A DNA stretch of 39,218 nucleotides, from positions 1 through 39,218 of IMG/VR virus record IMGVR_UViG_3300044634_003656. One strand, given 5' to 3'. Below are positions 1-8,364 of this stretch, one piece after another. Both the position numbers and the translations under genes were made by a program. Every line of letters begins with the position of its first letter. The first letter of the stretch is position 1. The notes below the pieces were generated by a model. The model saw only the letters and a program-made list of their open reading frames with translations. It made no database searches and was not told where the DNA came from. Source of the stretch: a virus.

Positions 1-520
1 CACGGATTTCGATCGGTCGGTCCCGCTCGAACAAACCGGCAAGACGGTCATGGGCGAGGTGTTCAACGTGTTCACCGACAACCCCGCCAAGACCGGCCAA
101 CCCATCCCGTTCCGGATCGTCGACGACGCCGTGACGATCGATCTCGGGCTGGTGTCCGTGTGGGTGGACTATCGGCTCCGGCCCAGTGAGATGAGCGCCA
201 CCACGCATTCCACGCTCACCACGTATGCCGCCGGGGATCGGGTGTATCTCGCCGCAACGGGGCAAACGTATCGGGCCCTTGCGACCAACACCAACCAGGT
301 GCCCAACGTGGCGCCGACTTTCTGGGCGGTGGAACCTTTCCCGTATGTGCTCGCGCCGCATGTGACCCATGCCGCGTATGCCGACGCCCTGCGCGAGGAC
401 GGGCAACACGACAAAGCCCGCATCGAACGCAGCGAGGCCGAGAGCCTGCTCGACGATGAGATGGACAAAATCAACCAGCAGCAACGTCAAACCGCCCGCG
501 CATTTGCGCGTCTGGCCTGA
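1..520 (+). CDS. Head-tail adaptor-like protein, C-terminal part (5' truncated by window edge)
   Basis: The reading frame is open from base 2 and stops at TGA 518-520, so the start lies outside the window. The visible ~172 residues contain a VFTDNPAKTG segment typical of phage head-completion/adaptor-type proteins, then the motif TTYAAGDRVYLAATGQTYRA followed by an FWAVEPFPY element, and an acidic, Gln-rich helical C-terminus ending in a run of Gln and Arg. The N-terminal fragment at 38936-39218 ends in a very similar TTYALGAEVYG..GYYQSL element, so I infer that both are pieces of one gene split when a circular genome was cut. The role as connector/adaptor between portal and tail is inferred from its position just after the capsid genes; structural proof is lacking. 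The next gene follows after 12 bases. Confidence 0.6.
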   Translation, partial: TDFDRSVPLEQTGKTVMGEVFNVFTDNPAKTGQPIPFRIVDDAVTIDLGLVSVWVDYRLRPSEMSATTHSTLTTYAAGDRVYLAATGQTYRALATNTNQVPNVAPTFWAVEPFPYVLAPHVTHAAYADALREDGQHDKARIERSEAESLLDDEMDKINQQQRQTARAFARLA

Positions 521-532
521 GCCACACATTTT

Positions 533-2707
533 ATGAAAAGCCTAATTTACGGTCACACCTCCACGGGCAAAGCGTTGCCGGTCAAAGTCGACAACGACGG
601 AGCCCTCATGACGGGGAACGTCGAGACGCCCTTCCGCGAGACGTTTGAATCTTGGCCCTCGCCGGAGTGGACCGAGACCAAAGCCCCGGGCGACATCGTG
701 ACCGTCGACGGCAACGCCCTCGGAGCGTCCTACCTAGCAATTTCTCTGAGCCCGCTGACCGCCGGAACCGAGACGTTTGTCGATACGGTGGACACGTTCA
801 GCATGCCGTTCGAGATGGCTGTTGGTTTGCACCTGAGTCAGAACACATGGGGTCAAGATTGTTCGGTTGAATTTATCGACGTCGAGGAAATCCCGGCGGT
901 GGCGGACATGGAGATTTCCGCGATTTCGCAGACCACTACGGTTTTGACCGTGGACACCGTGCTCCCGCACAACCTGGTCCCGGGGAAACGCATTGGGATC
1001 CGGGGGTGCTCGAACGCGGTGGTTAATTACCCGTCTGTGGTTGTGGCGGCGATCGCCAGCCCCACGCAGTTCACCGTTACCGGCGGTCCGAACTCCACGA
1101 TCCCGTCACAGACCGTGACCAATCCGGCAGGGGCAAAAGGGTTTGTGTATTTCCGGCCCGCGCTGTCCAGCCGGCGCAACGGAACCGCCCTGCATTTCGA
1201 AAGCACGACCGCCACGCTCGGGTTTGTGTATGCCCGAGCTTCTGCCGGTGACGCGCTCCCGTTTGCATCGGGCTCCGGCAACGCGCTCAACGCACGGCAG
1301 GCGGCATCGGTGGGCACCACCGCCAGTGTGCCGCTGGTGGCCAGCTCGCCCTACACGTACACTTTTACCCCGACCAACGAATACCGGCTGACGCTGATGG
1401 AAGATCGGCTCCAGTGGTCAGATACCCTGGTTGATTCCATTGCAGCCAGCAACCCCCGCATGACGCGCACGCAAGTCGTGCCGAATCCGGCGAAACGCTA
1501 CCGGGTGCGCTTGAAAGCGCGCAACGAGCCTTCGCTGACGGTCCCGTCCGCGCAGGTCGTGACGGTGAGCAAAGCGGGGGCAACCACCGCGACCGTGGTC
1601 ACGGCAGCGGCGCACGGATTGGTCACGGGCGATTTGATTGTGGGTTACGGGCAACGCGACACCGGCACCGGTTTTTATCCCGCGCTGACCACGCCCGCAG
1701 CGGTGACGGTCGTTGACCCGACCACGTTCACCGTGGTGTGGGGAACCGCCGCCACCAACACCAGTTTTGGCGGCTTCATCGCCAAGGTCAACGCGGCGTG
1801 CCCCGTGCCAGGCGCCGTCTCGCAGTCGATCCAATCGGCGGTGAAAACCACCTTGGCAGACGGCCAACACCAGATCGTTCTCGTGGGTTCGGCTACTTGG
1901 GCCGGCTTGGTGATTGGGGACGAGGTGGAAGTGCTCGGCGCGCGGGATGCCGTCAACGGCCTGACGAGCATCGGAATTGACGGCACCTGGAAGGTGGCGA
2001 ACCTTGCGACGACCACGCTGACGTTGGTCAACGTCCCTGGATCTTCGCCGACGGTGCCGGATTTCGCCTTGGTCAACTGCGGAGGGGCGGTCATCAAACG
2101 CACCACGATGCGGGTTTCGTATCTGCGGCCAACTGAATTCGAACGCAACCGTGTGGAAATGTTGCCAAGACCCTCGGGCGACGCTGCCAGCTCGGTGCCT
2201 GTTTCCGGAGCCGTGACCGTTTCTTCGGGAACCGTCGCCGCAGCGGGCACCGTGGCGGTGGACGCCGCGATCGGCAACCCGGTGACGGCAGGTTTGCGGG
2301 CATCCAGCGCCAACATCACGGCCATGTCAGCCGCAGGCGACAGCGTGGGTTGGATGGGCACCATGATCGGTGCGGGCGTCGTCAAGCCGTATGCCATCCC
2401 CGAAGCCGGCTTCAACGCATCGCTGGCCCTGACCACCACCACGGCCGCCCAAATCCAAGCCGCTGGCGCCGCCGGCATCAAACGGCATTTGACTGCGGTG
2501 CAGGCGATTAACACCGGCGCCGCCGCCGTGGATCTCATCCTCCTCGACGGTGCCACCGAACGCTGGCGTTTGCCGTTGCCCGTCAACATCCCGGTGGCCT
2601 TCGAGTTCCCGACCGAAATCGTGACGACAGCGGCCACCGCTCTCAACGCCAACCTTTCCGCCGCCGGCACCGTGCGTGCGAACTTCCAAGGCTACACCGC
2701 TCCGTAA
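533..2707 (+). CDS. Tail structural protein with repeated beta-sandwich domains
   Basis: Encodes 724 residues, rich in Thr, Ala and Val, with almost no charged clusters, typical of a beta-structured virion surface protein. Three tandem modules share the pattern 'hydrophobic strand, (A)HxLxxGDxVxxxG, xxxNxxxxx, T-Fx(V)': around residues 125-185 (LPHNLVPGKRIGIRGC), 345-410 (AHGLVTGDLIVGYGQR) and 440-505 (GLVIGDEVEVLGARDAVNG). Similar modules occur in phage tail and baseplate proteins. The N-terminal 30 residues (HTSTGKALPVKVDNDGAL) look like a virion anchor, and the Ala/Thr/Val-rich C-terminus could be a fibre stalk. It starts at ATG 533 with ACATTTT directly before it and no Shine-Dalgarno sequence. 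It lies between the adaptor and the lysis genes. Tail spike or head decoration are possible alternatives. Confidence 0.55.
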   Translation: MKSLIYGHTSTGKALPVKVDNDGALMTGNVETPFRETFESWPSPEWTETKAPGDIVTVDGNALGASYLAISLSPLTAGTETFVDTVDTFSMPFEMAVGLHLSQNTWGQDCSVEFIDVEEIPAVADMEISAISQTTTVLTVDTVLPHNLVPGKRIGIRGCSNAVVNYPSVVVAAIASPTQFTVTGGPNSTIPSQTVTNPAGAKGFVYFRPALSSRRNGTALHFESTTATLGFVYARASAGDALPFASGSGNALNARQAASVGTTASVPLVASSPYTYTFTPTNEYRLTLMEDRLQWSDTLVDSIAASNPRMTRTQVVPNPAKRYRVRLKARNEPSLTVPSAQVVTVSKAGATTATVVTAAAHGLVTGDLIVGYGQRDTGTGFYPALTTPAAVTVVDPTTFTVVWGTAATNTSFGGFIAKVNAACPVPGAVSQSIQSAVKTTLADGQHQIVLVGSATWAGLVIGDEVEVLGARDAVNGLTSIGIDGTWKVANLATTTLTLVNVPGSSPTVPDFALVNCGGAVIKRTTMRVSYLRPTEFERNRVEMLPRPSGDAASSVPVSGAVTVSSGTVAAAGTVAVDAAIGNPVTAGLRASSANITAMSAAGDSVGWMGTMIGAGVVKPYAIPEAGFNASLALTTTTAAQIQAAGAAGIKRHLTAVQAINTGAAAVDLILLDGATERWRLPLPVNIPVAFEFPTEIVTTAATALNANLSAAGTVRANFQGYTAP

Positions 2708-2712
2708 ACTTC

Positions 2713-2925
2713 ATGAAACTCATATCCATCGCCATTTCCTACCCAACCGGATCCGTCACCTGTCAGTGTATGCTCCTGGTGCAAGACAACCCGGTTGTGG
2801 TCCCGTTCACCGTGGCCGAGTCGTTGCTTTACGCGGCGGCCGCCGATCGTGGGGCGGACACATGGGAGAACGAAGACGTGTGCCTCGTGGGCTCGCAGAT
2901 CGTCGGGCAACCCATCACCCTCTGA
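2713..2925 (+). CDS. Small hypothetical protein (70 aa)
   Basis: A 70-residue protein starting MKLISIAISYPTG with no recognised domain. It begins 5 bases after the preceding stop without a Shine-Dalgarno site (TAAACTTC before ATG). Its stop TGA 2923-2925 overlaps the A of the next ATG at 2925, so it is probably translationally coupled to the holin-like gene. The sequence is beta-rich with two Cys near residues 17-19 and an acidic centre. No function can be assigned; position suggests a late structural or lysis-associated protein. Confidence 0.5.
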   Translation: MKLISIAISYPTGSVTCQCMLLVQDNPVVVPFTVAESLLYAAAADRGADTWENEDVCLVGSQIVGQPITL

Positions 2926-3194
2926 TGTCCGCCGACCCGGATCTCCTCACGCTGCTCCCGGAAGCGGGCCCCACGGTGCTCTTGGCCGTGGCGGTGCTGG
3001 CCCTCTGGAAACGGGACGAGAAACGCGACAAGGAACGGTTGGAGATCGGTGCCCGCAGGGATGAACGCATCTCGGCGCTGGAGGCCAAGCAGGATCTGCA
3101 CGCTTCCCAATACCGGGAGCTCGCCGAACGCATGGCCGATGTGGTGTCGGAAACCAAACACGTCATGGAGAAGGTGCTCCAAAAGCTGGGATGA
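2925..3194 (+). CDS. Holin-like membrane protein (89 aa)
   Basis: An 89-residue protein with one hydrophobic segment at about residues 15-28 (GPTVLLAVAVLALW), then a strongly charged KRDEKRDKERLE stretch and a predicted coiled coil to the C-terminus. This one-helix-plus-coiled-coil layout is common for small phage holin or antiholin-like proteins placed just before endolysins. It overlaps the upstream stop and its own TGA overlaps the next ATG at 3191. I infer a role in membrane permeabilisation at lysis from topology and neighbours; no holin family motif proves it. Confidence 0.5.
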   Translation: MSADPDLLTLLPEAGPTVLLAVAVLALWKRDEKRDKERLEIGARRDERISALEAKQDLHASQYRELAERMADVVSETKHVMEKVLQKLG

Positions 3195-3403
3195 ACCGGT
3201 GGCTGGTGCCGTGGCTCGTGGCGGCGGCCCTTTCGGTGCCCTGCGCACGGGCCGGGCGCCAATGTTACCGCGAGTGGACCGGCACCCATTGGATTTCAAG
3301 CAGCGGGATCCGACACAACAAAGAGTGCCGTTACTTTAAAAACTGCCGGGGCCGACTCGGTCCTTCCAACGAATGTCAACCATGCAACCTCTGCGGCGGA
3401 TAA
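3191..3403 (+). CDS. Secreted Cys-rich small protein
   Basis: A 70-residue protein with a clear N-terminal signal peptide (MNRWLVPWLVAAALSVPCARA, cut likely after ARA at residue 21). The mature part has the pattern HWISSSGIRHNxxCRYFxxC and ends CQPCNLCGG, giving several paired cysteines and a His that could bind a metal ion or form disulfides. Small exported proteins with this RHN..CRY..C..C..CGG layout are, from memory, recurrent in phages and environmental bacteria without known function. It overlaps the holin-like gene by 4 bases and the DUF1353 gene by about 31 bases, so it sits inside the lysis cassette and may act as a periplasmic or spanin-like accessory. Confidence 0.55.
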   Translation: MNRWLVPWLVAAALSVPCARAGRQCYREWTGTHWISSSGIRHNKECRYFKNCRGRLGPSNECQPCNLCGG

Positions 3404-3837
3404 CCCGGTTCTCCGGAAGCGCGTTCACCCGGCACCTCGCACGCCGGGAGATCCTCGACCGTGGATTGCCCCTGCGCTGGTGGAGCGAGTTTCAATCCGA
3501 CCTGCACGTTTACACCGTGGCCGCCGCCGGGTTTATCGTGCCGGCCGGGTTCCTCACCGACGGCGCCAGCGTGCCCCGGGCCGTGTGGGCGCTCCTTGCC
3601 AGCTCGGATCCCGACATTCTCTACCCGGCGTTTGCCCACGATTACCTTTACGCCGTGTGGGGGAAGATCCCCAACGGGCTCACGCTCACCCGGCAACAAT
3701 GCGATGAGACCCTGCGCGAGCTCATGCTCGCCATCGGCGCACCCGCGTGGAAAGCCGCCCTCGTGTATGCCGCCGTCCGGGCCGGGGGACAGTCCGCTTG
3801 GGACCGGGACGACACCAAGAAACTCATGTTCACCTGA
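3373..3837 (+). CDS. DUF1353 family phage protein
   Basis: A 154-residue protein that I recognise as DUF1353-like. The hallmarks are a beta-strand with FIVPAGFLTDGASVPRAVW, then AHDYLYAVWG with a conserved His-Asp, then a helical segment (QQCDETLRELMLAIGAPAW) and VYAAVRAGGQSAW near the end. DUF1353 proteins are widespread in phages close to lysis or tail genes; their activity is unknown. ATG 3373 gives the longest form, but ATG 3382 (MQPLRR) is equally possible. The start overlaps the 3' end of the secreted protein gene in another frame. Its stop TGA 3835-3837 shares a base with ATG 3837 of a possible 22-residue membrane peptide. Confidence 0.75.
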   Translation: MSTMQPLRRITRFSGSAFTRHLARREILDRGLPLRWWSEFQSDLHVYTVAAAGFIVPAGFLTDGASVPRAVWALLASSDPDILYPAFAHDYLYAVWGKIPNGLTLTRQQCDETLRELMLAIGAPAWKAALVYAAVRAGGQSAWDRDDTKKLMFT

Positions 3838-3905
3838 TGCCCCTCTTTCACCGGCACCTCCTCGCAGCGGGCCTCTTCGCTCTCTACCTATGGCTGACTC
3901 TCTGA
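3837..3905 (+). CDS. Possible 22-residue membrane miniprotein in lysis cassette
   Basis: ATG 3837 overlaps the DUF1353 stop (TGATG) and opens a 22-codon frame, MPLFHRHLLAAGLFALYLWL followed by TL and TGA 3903-3905. Residues 7-22 are an uninterrupted hydrophobic helix after a His/Arg-rich N-terminus. The frame overlaps the first 16 bases of the endolysin gene. Tight overlap at both ends is the same coupling used by neighbouring genes. It could be a second holin or antiholin, or a translational leader that only carries ribosomes to the endolysin start. Confidence 0.35.
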   Translation: MPLFHRHLLAAGLFALYLWLTL

Positions 3906-4450
3906 TCCTTCCCCCGGCAAAGCCCAGGCTCACCGCCAACGCGATCCGGAAACTGCTGGCAAACCACGGCGTGACCGAGGCCGTGGCCATGCTCGGGGTG
4001 CGCGGGTATTACCGCGACACCATGGGGGTGCCCGGCCAGAACGACCGAGGGATCTATGACGACGCGATCTTCATCCAGGCCCCGTCGGTCACCGCCGCGT
4101 TCAACGCCAACACCGACCCCAGCCGGCACAGGCAAGGGATCGCCTCGCTCCGGTGCGGCACATGGCGGTATCGGATCGGCATCCACGGCCTGAGCAAACC
4201 GCGCAAGGATCAATACGTCGCGCTCGTCCAAGCGGCGCCTGTCACCGTGGACCGCGACAACGCCGCCGCCGAGACCGGCTGGTTCGGCATCAACATCCAC
4301 CGGGGCGGGTTTGGAACGACCTCCTCGCTCGGGTGCCAGACCATTTACCCGGACCAATGGAAGGCTTTCATCGCCTCGGTCCAAGACCAGCTCGCCCGCA
4401 ACAATCAACACACGCTCCCTTACGTTCTCATCCAAGGCCCCGTCGCATGA
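3890..4450 (+). CDS. Endolysin-like protein with L,D-transpeptidase (YkuD-type) signature
   Basis: A 186-residue protein. The C-terminal half carries the arrangement INIHRGG (His137) followed by TTSSLGCQTI with Cys149, matching the His-...-S-x-G-C signature of L,D-transpeptidase/YkuD-type catalytic sites. The N-terminal half (YYRDTMGVPGQNDRGIYDDA) resembles the lead-in of phage-encoded versions of this fold. In phages these proteins probably act on peptidoglycan cross-links and are placed with the lysis genes, as here, directly after the holin-like and DUF1353 genes. No export signal is visible, so it would need a holin. ATG 3890 lies inside the miniprotein frame; the 3' end overlaps the portal start (ATGA at 4447). 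The exact bond attacked cannot be read from sequence. Confidence 0.6.
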   Translation: MADSLILPPAKPRLTANAIRKLLANHGVTEAVAMLGVRGYYRDTMGVPGQNDRGIYDDAIFIQAPSVTAAFNANTDPSRHRQGIASLRCGTWRYRIGIHGLSKPRKDQYVALVQAAPVTVDRDNAAAETGWFGINIHRGGFGTTSSLGCQTIYPDQWKAFIASVQDQLARNNQHTLPYVLIQGPVA

Positions 4451-6564
4451 ACGATTTTCTGACCTCCGCCGATCCCGCAGTGTCCGACATTTTGAAGGAA
4501 CTCCAGGATTGCCTCACCAACTCCAGCGGGTTGACCAATCAGCAGGAAGCCGACTGGCGCACCCGGATGTGCCTCTGGACCGGGCAGAGCGACGATGGGA
4601 GGAAATGGAAGGATCGCCTCGGGGTGGATCCCATGCCGTGGAACGGCGCGAGCGATCAGAGGGTGCGCGCCGTGGACGAGGTGATCAACGAACAGGTCGC
4701 CCTCATGCTGGAGGCGTTCTCGCGTTCCATGGTGCAGGTCACCTCCAGCCGAGGGGACAGCATGGGTGCGTCCCAGCTCGTGAACCATATCCTGACGTGG
4801 CTGTTCAAGGTCCATCTCCGGAGCGACCTGGAACGCGAGCTGGAGCTCTATGCCAATTACCGCCAGCAATACGGCATGGCCGTGATGGGGGTTTGGTGGG
4901 AACAACGGCGTCAACTGGAGAACGAGGAGATCGACCTGGAGAAGACCTATGCGGACGCCCAGGAAGATCCCGAGAAACTCACCAGCCTCGCCCTGCTCGT
5001 GGAGAAACTCCAGGACCCGCTGGCCGAGGAGGAAATGCTGGCGTTCATCCGGGGATATTCCGAGAGCATCTCCAAGAAACAGGCCCGGGTCATCCTCAAC
5101 GAATTGCGCGAGACCGGCCGCAGCCTGGTGCCCCGCGAGACGATGCTTTCCTCGCTCCCGTGCTGGGAAGCGCTCCGCCCGTTTGTGGACGTGTTCTTTC
5201 CCGTGGCCACCAAGAGCATGCAGGCGGCCCGCTGGATCGCGAAGATCGAATGGGTGACCGCCACCGAGTTGGCCGACAGGGCCACCACGGACGATTACGA
5301 CGAGGCGTTCATCGACGCCGCGCTCAAGACCAAGGGCAAAGATTGGGAGGGCAACATCCTCCAGACCGCCACGGACTGGACCCGGGCCCGCCGTGGGTCC
5401 ACCAGCCCGTTCCTTGAGGATGTGGAGGATCTCATCCAAATCTTCCACGTTTACCGCCGGGGCACGGACACCGACACGGGTGTGCCCGCGATTTATTGCA
5501 CGGTCATTTCGCCGCATGTGCCCGAGCTGGCGGCGAAACATGAGTTGCTCCCCTACAAACACGGCCGGTTCCCGTTCGTGGCCGGGGTGCGCGAATACGT
5601 GGGCCGGTCCATGAGCGAAAGCCGGAGCGTGCCGGAGCTGGGGAAATCCCTTCAGGACAGCATCAAAGCGCAGAGCGATGCGCGGACCGACTACACCAGT
5701 ATCGCCACCATCCCGCCCGTGATCGTCCCGCCCAACCGGGGCAAAACCCGCCTCGAGTTCGGGCCCGGGGTGCAACACACCGAACGCCGCTCGGGCGAAC
5801 TCCGCTGGATGGCGCCGCCGCCGGGCAACCTCGGGGCGTCGGTGGAGGTGGAACGCAGCAGCCAGGAACGGCTTGACCGGTATTTCGGACGGAACACCCA
5901 GAGCGTCAACCCGGTGCTCTCGCAGCTTTTGCAGACCCGTTTGGTGAACAAGTTCCTGAGCGAGGTGCAGGAGATGGCGACCCAGACCGTGCAGCTTGCC
6001 CAGCAGTATCTGCCGGAAACCACCGTGGAACGCATCACGGGCGGGCAACGGGTGCCGTTCACCGTGAGCCGGGACGAGATCCAAGGGCAGTTCGATATCC
6101 GGATCGCGTTCGACGTGGCCAATCTCGACCGGGAATTGCTCAAGCAAAAGCTGGAGTTTCTCCAGGGGGTCATGGGCATGGATCAAACCGGACAGGTGGA
6201 CCGGGCCGGCGCGGTCAACTGGGCGATGGGTTCGTTCGATCCGCTGCTTGCGCAGCAGCTCGTGGGCGATCCCCAGGCGGTGGCCGCCAACGAGACCGAG
6301 GACGAACAGAAGAACTTCGCGCTCATCACCAGCGGGGTGGAACCGCCCATGCGCGAGTCCGGCCAGAACTATCAGCTCCGGTTGCAGACCCTCTTGGGGA
6401 TCGTCCAGCAAAACCCGGCAGCGGCGCAGAGCCTGGAGATGCGGGCGGATCGCAAGGCGCTGTTCGAGAACCGGGTGAAACATCTCCAGTTCATGATCCA
6501 GCAGCAGACGAACGCCAACACCGGACGCACCGGGGCGGAGCCGCTCATGGAGCCGACCGCCTGA
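4447..6564 (+). CDS. Portal protein (P22/podovirus type)
   Basis: A 705-residue protein, close in length to P22-type portals. Recognisable features are the N-terminal segment PMPWNGASDQRVRAVDEVIN followed by a helix near residues 55-95, a long charged clip/stem region, an ETMLSSLPCWEALRPFVDVF segment (with P-FPVAT), and a C-terminal crown rich in Gln and acidic helices (QQQTNANTGRTG). The portal forms the dodecameric ring through which DNA is packaged and ejected. It overlaps the endolysin stop by 4 bases. Its placement about 10 kb downstream of capsid and after the lysis genes differs from the usual TerL-portal-scaffold-capsid order. Confidence in portal identity rests on the N-terminal motif and length. 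Confidence 0.8.
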   Translation: MNDFLTSADPAVSDILKELQDCLTNSSGLTNQQEADWRTRMCLWTGQSDDGRKWKDRLGVDPMPWNGASDQRVRAVDEVINEQVALMLEAFSRSMVQVTSSRGDSMGASQLVNHILTWLFKVHLRSDLERELELYANYRQQYGMAVMGVWWEQRRQLENEEIDLEKTYADAQEDPEKLTSLALLVEKLQDPLAEEEMLAFIRGYSESISKKQARVILNELRETGRSLVPRETMLSSLPCWEALRPFVDVFFPVATKSMQAARWIAKIEWVTATELADRATTDDYDEAFIDAALKTKGKDWEGNILQTATDWTRARRGSTSPFLEDVEDLIQIFHVYRRGTDTDTGVPAIYCTVISPHVPELAAKHELLPYKHGRFPFVAGVREYVGRSMSESRSVPELGKSLQDSIKAQSDARTDYTSIATIPPVIVPPNRGKTRLEFGPGVQHTERRSGELRWMAPPPGNLGASVEVERSSQERLDRYFGRNTQSVNPVLSQLLQTRLVNKFLSEVQEMATQTVQLAQQYLPETTVERITGGQRVPFTVSRDEIQGQFDIRIAFDVANLDRELLKQKLEFLQGVMGMDQTGQVDRAGAVNWAMGSFDPLLAQQLVGDPQAVAANETEDEQKNFALITSGVEPPMRESGQNYQLRLQTLLGIVQQNPAAAQSLEMRADRKALFENRVKHLQFMIQQQTNANTGRTGAEPLMEPTA

Positions 6565-6645
6565 CGAGCCTTCATTTCCCGCTTTTCCGTGGTTTCCGCA
6601 CCGCAGCTTTGCCAGCGGTGCCGCCCCGCTTTCACTGTCTTTCCC

Positions 6646-8364
6646 GTGCGTTACGAACGAGCCACACAGAACGATGCCGAGAGCCGCGTGGACGGCGATT
6701 CTGTGTTCCTCGGCGTGAACACGAAGCTCCGCAAGGAATTGCTGGACCCGGGCTGGTGCGCGGGGGCGACGAACAAGGTGTTCGCCACGGGCGCAGCCGA
6801 CACACGGCCCGGGTTCCGGATGCCGGTGAGTCACCGGATCGGCACGGCGGCGCTCCCGGCCAACACCTACATTCGCGGCTCGGGGGTTTACTCCGACCCG
6901 GACGGCGTGGAATACATCGTGCACGCGGCAAGCGACCGGGCTTATTTCACCCGGGAAAACAGCTCGGGGTTCAGCATCGCTTACACGGGACTCGTGACCG
7001 CCAACCCCATCGATGTGGTGCAGGCGTTCAACCAGGTGCTCCTGTTCCGGGGTCCGGGCAAGGTGCCTTGGGTGTGGGATGGCGACATCAACACGACGTT
7101 TGTGCAGGCCTCGCAGGTGGACCCGGGCGCGGGGCTCAGCCCGATCCCGGGCGCGACGACGGCGGAGCTCATGGCGAACCGGCTTTTCATCCCCTACAGC
7201 CGGGACCAAATCGCGGTGTCGGATCTGCTCGACTACACGGCTTACGACGCGGCGCTCAATGATTTCAACGTGAACTCCGGGAGCGACGACGCGATTGTGC
7301 GCGTGTTCCCGTTCACGAACAATTCGCTCCTGGTGTTCAAGGACCAGAGCACGCATCTCATTTCCAACATTTACGGCGACCTCTCCGAGGTGCGGCTCGA
7401 CCAGATCAACGCGGAGATCGGGTGCGCGGCCCGGCGTTCGGTGGCGATGGTGGGGGGGGACGTGTTCTTTCTGGCGTCGGACGGGGTCTATCGGGTGCAA
7501 CAGATCATCCAGGGCCGGCTGCAAACGGGGGCCACTCCAGTGTCCGACCCCATCACCCCGTTGATCCGGCGGATCAACGAGAACGCCCGGGGCCTGTGCA
7601 CGGGGGCGGTGTTGGGGCGTTACTACTACCTTGCGGTGCCGCTCGACACGGCGACCCGGCCCAATGCGCTCCTGGTGTACGACACTGTCACGGACGCCTG
7701 GCAGGGCATCCACAAAGGGCCCGTGCCGCAGTCGGCCACGGACCAGGGATTGTTCTTCGATAACCTGCTCATCTCGGATTGGGGCGGGGAGAAACGGCTT
7801 TACGGGATGTATCACGGACCGGCCGGGGGGTCGGACAATGCGCAGTCCGGGGCGTTCCTGCTTTACGACGGGGTGACGGATCAATGGAACGGGGTGGAGT
7901 ATCCCGTGGCGGACCAGATCGAGACCCGGGGTTACACGTTCAAAGATCATCAGCCGAAGGTGCTGCGCCGGATCAGTTTCAACCTGGAGACATGGGCGCC
8001 GAGTGTGACGGTGGATCTGCTCACGGACGGTTACAACGAGACGACGAGCACGGGCCCGGCCATCACCAAAAGCCGGAGCCGCTACTACACGCACGGTGTG
8101 CCCGACTGGAACCCGAGCAACGCCGCGCTCGATCACGCCACGCCGCGCCGGGAGGATTACTCCGTGGATCTGGCCGTGCCGATTCTGCTCGACCCGCCCG
8201 GGGTGGATTTCGACGCCCGGCAAACGCTCCTTGAGAAACGGGCGGTGTCGGCCACGGCGCGGTCCGTGTCGATGCGGATCAGCAACACGCAAGGCGTCTG
8301 CGCGGTGACGGCCACCACGGTGGAGGCCACCAACCCGCAGCGCACCCTGAAACCACTCGCATGA
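6646..8364 (+). CDS. Tail protein, beta-propeller-like stopper/tubular protein
   Basis: About 572 residues. I choose GTG 6646 (M-RYERATQNDAESRVDGDSV); an upstream GTG at 6589 adds 19 residues of low-complexity sequence and is less likely. The product has repeated short beta blades such as YIVHAASDRAYFT, VLLFRGPGKVPWVWDG, NRLFIPYSRDQIAVSDLLD, LLVFKDQSTHLISN and VFFLASDGVYRVQ, i.e. regularly spaced propeller-like strands. Podovirus tail tubular protein B and P22 stabiliser-type proteins have this architecture and sit below the portal. It immediately follows the portal and overlaps the fibre gene by 4 bases. The precise family is inferred from repeats and position, not from a single decisive motif. 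Confidence 0.65.
   Translation: MRYERATQNDAESRVDGDSVFLGVNTKLRKELLDPGWCAGATNKVFATGAADTRPGFRMPVSHRIGTAALPANTYIRGSGVYSDPDGVEYIVHAASDRAYFTRENSSGFSIAYTGLVTANPIDVVQAFNQVLLFRGPGKVPWVWDGDINTTFVQASQVDPGAGLSPIPGATTAELMANRLFIPYSRDQIAVSDLLDYTAYDAALNDFNVNSGSDDAIVRVFPFTNNSLLVFKDQSTHLISNIYGDLSEVRLDQINAEIGCAARRSVAMVGGDVFFLASDGVYRVQQIIQGRLQTGATPVSDPITPLIRRINENARGLCTGAVLGRYYYLAVPLDTATRPNALLVYDTVTDAWQGIHKGPVPQSATDQGLFFDNLLISDWGGEKRLYGMYHGPAGGSDNAQSGAFLLYDGVTDQWNGVEYPVADQIETRGYTFKDHQPKVLRRISFNLETWAPSVTVDLLTDGYNETTSTGPAITKSRSRYYTHGVPDWNPSNAALDHATPRREDYSVDLAVPILLDPPGVDFDARQTLLEKRAVSATARSVSMRISNTQGVCAVTATTVEATNPQRTLKPLA

Noticed and set aside
4420-8292. A 1290-codon open frame on the minus strand
   Set aside because: It mirrors the portal and tail propeller genes; high GC at codon third positions leaves long open antisense frames. 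Composition is His/Arg/Pro/Val-rich without domains.
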